Assembly: GCA_029262615.1 (NCBI GenBank)
Contig: JAJCZD010000005.1
Coordinates: forward strand, 62,001-126,000
Direction of reading: 5' to 3'
DNA: 64,000 nucleotides
From: Candidatus Babelota bacterium
GTDB lineage: Bacteria > Babelota > Babeliae > Babelales > Vermiphilaceae
Shown in pieces: positions 60,863-64,000 of the stretch. The notes under the pieces were generated by a model. The model had not been told where the DNA came from, searched no databases, and was given only the letters and a program-made list of their open reading frames with translations. How positions within the stretch are numbered: the first letter of the stretch is position 1; each line of letters begins with the position of its first letter. The position numbers and the translations under genes were made by a program.

Positions 60863-61387
60863 ATGTCAAATCAATCATATTTACTCTTTTTTTTCTTTTT
60901 TATACCGTTACATGCAATGGATGTTGATCCACACCCAGCATGCAAACCATCTACTTCTATCACTTGTTCTGGGAACTCCATACCTCTAGAGGAATTAAAC
61001 TTAACAGAACTTACTACACTAAAAATGGTTCTGGAAAAATCACCAAAAAAAAATGCGCTGAAAATAAAAAGAGCTTTAGATAAAACAACAAAACTCATAC
61101 TGATGGGTGAGTTAATAGAAAGAATAAACAAAGAGCACGATCCTGACAAAAAATCTTATTTAAGGGCTCGGCTAAGAACTAAGCAACTTAATCTGGCCCA
61201 TATTTACCCAGAATATAAAGCAAACGAATTACCAGTAGCTTCAAAAGTTCAAAGACAGCGGTCAAAAAGTTCTGGAACTACAAAACCAACAAATAAAGGA
61301 CTAACCAAAGCAAAAAGTGAAAGAAGTCTCAAGTGTAAAAGTCCTAGAAAATTCTTTGGATTAAGAAAAAAACAAAATAACTCATAA
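60863..61387 (+). CDS. Exported lysine-rich protein (first of four in tandem)
   Basis: 174 residues from ATG 60863, chosen over an upstream start at 60731 because CAGGAG lies before it and a leader begins (MSNQSYLLFFFFFIPLHAM). The mature start 'DVDPHPACKPSTS' follows. The body is helical ('TTLKMVLEKSPKKNALKIKR') and ends very basic ('KSERSLKCKSPRKFFGLRKK'). It heads a plus-strand run with the next three genes. No family recognised. Confidence 0.68.
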   Translation: MSNQSYLLFFFFFIPLHAMDVDPHPACKPSTSITCSGNSIPLEELNLTELTTLKMVLEKSPKKNALKIKRALDKTTKLILMGELIERINKEHDPDKKSYLRARLRTKQLNLAHIYPEYKANELPVASKVQRQRSKSSGTTKPTNKGLTKAKSERSLKCKSPRKFFGLRKKQNNS

Positions 61388-61397
61388 AAGGAACTTC

Positions 61398-61859
61398 ATG
61401 AAAATCTATTTCTCACCTCTCTTTTTTGCTTGCCTCATGCTCAATGCAATGGATCAACCTGAACCTAATTTACAAGATAAAATTAAAAACTTAAAAGCCG
61501 AAGTTGCCCAAATGCGAGCTAATCATGAAAAAGAGACAAAAGCTTTTAAAAGTCGGTTAGCACCTAAATCTACAAATGAACTCGATACACAAGAGCGTGG
61601 ACAATTACAACTTGAGGAAAATGAATTTACCAATGCACTCTTGGAAGAAAAAAAACAAGTAATTGAAGAAATAGAAAGCACAATTGCTCTTCTTGAATCG
61701 TATCCTACTGACCTTCAGGAATTAGTTGAAGAAGAGAGACCTATGATTGCTCATATTGAAAAACATGTAACTTCACCAGCTTTAGGATCTAAAGGCATTT
61801 TAGAACTCAGAAAAGCAGATGGATACAAAAAGAAAAACGAACACTGTTTATTGCAATAA
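61398..61859 (+). CDS. Exported coiled-coil protein ending in a CaaX box
   Basis: 153 residues: leader MKIYFSPLFFACLMLNAM, then 'DQPEPNLQDK' and two heptad-rich helices ('IKNLKAEVAQMRANHEKETK', 'EEKKQVIEEIESTIALLESY'). The last residues are 'YKKKNEHCLLQ': a Cys-Leu-Leu-Gln end behind three lysines. That is a C-terminal CaaX motif, recognised by eukaryotic prenyltransferases and absent from bacterial pathways (X = Gln is a farnesylation-type end). If it reached the host cytosol it could be lipidated there. AGGAAC precedes the ATG. Confidence 0.75.
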   Translation: MKIYFSPLFFACLMLNAMDQPEPNLQDKIKNLKAEVAQMRANHEKETKAFKSRLAPKSTNELDTQERGQLQLEENEFTNALLEEKKQVIEEIESTIALLESYPTDLQELVEEERPMIAHIEKHVTSPALGSKGILELRKADGYKKKNEHCLLQ

Positions 61860-61919
61860 AGCAGAAAGAATATATAATTAAGGCTGCATTTAAAGCATTT
61901 TTCACCATTTAGGATTTTT

Positions 61920-62246
61920 ATGAAAAAATTATTTTTATTTACTTTTGCAGTTTTTATTCTTTCATTAACTGCAATGCAACCAGAACAGCCAAAGCAATTG
62001 GTTGATGCTAAGCAGCACCTTGCTCGTTTAAATGCACAAGTTGAACACCATAAAAAAGAAGGCTGGAAATCTGTATCAACTAAAGAAGTATTGGAATTAC
62101 AAGAAGAGTGCAAAAAAGCAATCCCATTAGAAGATCGTGTAGAAATGTATACTAAGATAGAAGCGCCACATGAAACTCAAAAAAAACTAAAGATAACTAT
62201 TGCATCTGCTTTGCGAGAATGTAATTACATTTTAAAAGATTTATAA
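61920..62246 (+). CDS. Small exported helical protein
   Basis: 108 residues: leader MKKLFLFTFAVFILSLTAM, then 'QPEQPKQLVDAKQHLARLNA' and alternating charged helices. It resembles its neighbours in leader and helical body but ends 'CNYILKDL', without a CaaX box. The upstream gap 61860-61919 shows no terminator. Function unknown. Confidence 0.65.
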   Translation: MKKLFLFTFAVFILSLTAMQPEQPKQLVDAKQHLARLNAQVEHHKKEGWKSVSTKEVLELQEECKKAIPLEDRVEMYTKIEAPHETQKKLKITIASALRECNYILKDL

Positions 62247-62259
62247 TATTTAAAGTTGC

Positions 62260-62529
62260 ATGATTTACTTACTATTACTTTTATTTTCTTTTTGTTTTCC
62301 ATTTATTAATGCAATGCAACCAGATGCAACAGAAATTAAACTGCAAGCAATCCTTCAGAAACAAAAAAGCAAACAATCATTATCAGATTCTGAAGCGGTA
62401 ACTTTAGTTACTTATTTTAATGATCAGCTTGAGTCTGGAAGTTACATTCCTGTGCAACCTGGATGTGCAAAAGAAAATGTAGAATTAAAACGATATAAAA
62501 AGAAAAAACGTCGTTGCATTATACAATAA
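62260..62529 (+). CDS. Small exported protein with polybasic CaaX end
   Basis: 89 residues: leader MIYLLLLLFSFCFPFINAM, then 'QPDATEIKLQAILQKQKSKQ' and a short helix. It ends 'LKRYKKKKRRCIIQ': eight basic residues near Cys-Ile-Ile-Gln. A polybasic patch plus CaaX is the membrane-targeting design of host Ras/Rho GTPases. The stop lies 2 bp from the convergent polA stop. No ribosome site of note. Function unknown, host-membrane targeting inferred. Confidence 0.72.
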   Translation: MIYLLLLLFSFCFPFINAMQPDATEIKLQAILQKQKSKQSLSDSEAVTLVTYFNDQLESGSYIPVQPGCAKENVELKRYKKKKRRCIIQ

Positions 62530-62531
62530 GA

Positions 62532-64000
62532 TTACTTGGTAACTTCTTTCCAAGTTAAACCAACACGCGTGGTAACTTGCAATGGCACATCCCAGTCCAC
62601 CACCGACTCAAGCACTTGTTTGGTAATCTCTTGTGCTTTTTCTTTTTGTGATTCTGGAACAGAAAGTAATAACTCGTCATGTATTTGGAGCAAAATTTTT
62701 GCATCAATATTTTGTTCTTGAAATGCTTTTGCTAAATTAATCATTCCCATTTTCATAATGTCTGCTGCAGTGCCTTGTGCACGGGTATTGATTGCAACTC
62801 TGCATGCTTCATTGTATAGATTTCTGTTACCTTCATAAATACCGGGAATATGCCTTTTGCGACCAAGCATTGTGGAAACATACCCATTCTCTTTTGTTTC
62901 TTCGATTACTTGCATCATCCATTCTTGCACCTGCGGATATTGCTCAAAATAGGTAGTAATATATTCTTTTGCTTGTGTTTGGCTAATCTCAAGATCTTTT
63001 GCTAAACCAAAAGCGGTTAGGCCATACAAAATACTGAAATTAATACGCTTGCCAATCTGACGTTGTTTTTGGGCAACACTCTCAAGTGGTACCTTGAACA
63101 AACCTGATGCAGTTTGGCAGTGAATATCCTTTTTTTCTAAAAACGCTTGTTTCAAATTTTTATCTTTAGATAATTGTGCCAAAACACGTAATTCAATTTG
63201 TGAATAATCAGCCGAAATAAATACATGGTCATCTTCCGGTTTGAATGCAGCACGAATTGCAATACCATAGCCATCATCGGTAGGAATGTTTTGCAAGTTA
63301 GGGCTTGAGCTTGAAAGCCGGCCCGTTGCAACCATAGTTTGTGAATAACTCGTATGAATTTTGTTTGTTTTTGAAACCACATAACCAGGCAATGCGTCAA
63401 TGTATGTACTTTTTAGTTTAGCTAGTTCACGATACCTTAAAATTAAACCGGCAATTGGATGCTCCTTTGCTAATACTTTTAGTACAGTTGCATCCGTAGA
63501 AAAACGTTTTGTTTTTCTACTTTTTTTGACTGGATTTAACTTTAAATCATAAAACAATAATTGCTCAACCTGCTGTGGTGAATTAAGATTAATACCAGCA
63601 CGTTCTTTGCCTGCCAGAGCTGAAATTTGCCCTTCAATGATTTGCAATTCTTGCGTAACTTTTTTACTAAGATCAACCAGGTGACTAGCATCTAAACTAA
63701 TACCGGTTGTTTCCATAGTAAATAATAATTGTGAAAGTGGTAATTCCACTTGGTAATATAATTTTTCAAGGTTTTCTATTTTTAATTTTTCTTGCAATAA
63801 CGGAACCAATTTAAATGTTTGCAGTGCATCTGCTGCTGCATAGCGTGTTGCAAGTTGCAATGGCACATAACAAAAATTGCGCAGTTTATTATCTTTTACC
63901 ACATCTTTATACGTTAGCATCGGTTCTTGAAAATATCTTTCTGACAATCGTTTAAGGCCAATCTTTTCCCATTCTTTGTGCACCACTTTGGCCGCAATTA
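62532..64000 (-). CDS. polA: DNA polymerase I, C-terminal part (cut by window)
   Basis: The minus-strand frame is open to the window edge, so the 5' part (5' nuclease, most of the 3'-5' exonuclease) lies outside; about 489 codons remain. 'ATRYAAADALQTFKLVPLLQ' is the last exonuclease block (Y-x3-D). Polymerase motif A 'SADYSQIELRVLAQLS', motif B 'RQIGKRINFSILYGLTAFGL' and motif C 'LLQIHDELLLSVPE' are intact, so it is an active-type family A polymerase. The exonuclease YxxxD looks conserved too. Confidence 0.95.
   Translation of the reverse strand, partial: IAAKVVHKEWEKIGLKRLSERYFQEPMLTYKDVVKDNKLRNFCYVPLQLATRYAAADALQTFKLVPLLQEKLKIENLEKLYYQVELPLSQLLFTMETTGISLDASHLVDLSKKVTQELQIIEGQISALAGKERAGINLNSPQQVEQLLFYDLKLNPVKKSRKTKRFSTDATVLKVLAKEHPIAGLILRYRELAKLKSTYIDALPGYVVSKTNKIHTSYSQTMVATGRLSSSSPNLQNIPTDDGYGIAIRAAFKPEDDHVFISADYSQIELRVLAQLSKDKNLKQAFLEKKDIHCQTASGLFKVPLESVAQKQRQIGKRINFSILYGLTAFGLAKDLEISQTQAKEYITTYFEQYPQVQEWMMQVIEETKENGYVSTMLGRKRHIPGIYEGNRNLYNEACRVAINTRAQGTAADIMKMGMINLAKAFQEQNIDAKILLQIHDELLLSVPESQKEKAQEITKQVLESVVDWDVPLQVTTRVGLTWKEVTK

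Noticed and set aside
20332-62529. Post-leader Met as an alternative translation start
   Set aside because: At the one locus checked in detail (62260-62529) no ribosome site lies before the internal ATG, and several of these proteins depend on the upstream ATG that has one. I kept the pattern itself as a finding.
1-64000. Transposons, phage genes, CRISPR arrays, secretion-system operon
   Set aside because: No transposase, integrase, spaced direct repeats, pilus or type III/IV/VI machinery was found, so how the exported proteins cross the outer membrane is not explained by this window.

Overview
The window reads as a strongly AT-rich bacterial chromosome from an intracellular lifestyle. My best guess is candidate phylum Dependentiae (TM6; Babela/Chromulinavorax-type parasites of protists). 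This is inferred from a very high share of small proteins with Sec signal peptides, eukaryote-like domains (ankyrin, WD40-like, TPR, MYND, RING-like, CaaX ends), an OPT-family peptide transporter and only scattered housekeeping genes. No rRNA, tRNA, CRISPR, transposase or phage gene was seen. The only RNA gene found is tmRNA.

Layout. 1-17.6 kb is a dense, mostly minus-strand sugar-transfer region. It holds a DUF6492-like transferase (cut by the window edge), three DXD (Gly_transf_sug/OCH1-type) transferases, four paralogues of an 'NADIYF' GT-A-like family, two fucosyltransferase-like (HxR motif) proteins, two exostosin-like proteins, one GT2, one TPR-GT9 and two sister SAM methyltransferases. 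It also has GDP-mannose 4,6-dehydratase (gmd) and mannose-1-phosphate guanylyltransferase (manC). Nearly every protein, including Gmd and ManC, starts with a Sec-type signal peptide placed directly before the catalytic fold. A UDP-xylose synthase-like enzyme at 56.3 kb follows the same rule. Only the WecB-WecC fusion at 17.6-20.1 kb lacks one. The simplest inference is a complete exported glycosylation and nucleotide-sugar system acting where GTP, NAD(P), nucleotide sugars and SAM exist, most plausibly the host cell.

20-25.8 kb holds small exported proteins, an exported MYND-finger protein, an exported HIT hydrolase with a truncated copy beside it, an ankyrin protein and an OPT transporter. 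26-43 kb mixes housekeeping genes (alaS, pth, prs, an OmpH/Skp-like chaperone, a P-type Ca2+-ATPase) with exported repeat or lysine-rich proteins. A tmRNA gene (42810-43192) has a canonical promoter and an 18-codon tag; smpB lies 7 kb away. 43.3-50 kb carries exported RING-like and WD40-like proteins sharing a membrane-hairpin module, two exported methyltransferases and an exported NlpC/P60 hydrolase. 51-56 kb has tsaD and a 4-nt-overlap operon of exported proteins with a recent 95-bp duplication. 56-64 kb has the exported UXS, a decayed exported gene, rho, secF, rpmA, four tandem small exported proteins (two ending in CaaX boxes) and the 3' part of polA.

Across about twenty exported effector-like proteins a Met, usually followed by Asp/Glu/Gln, sits just after the signal peptide ('AMDQP', 'TMEPD', 'AMQPD'). 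The glycosylation proteins lack this signature, which suggests two exported classes with different histories or destinations.
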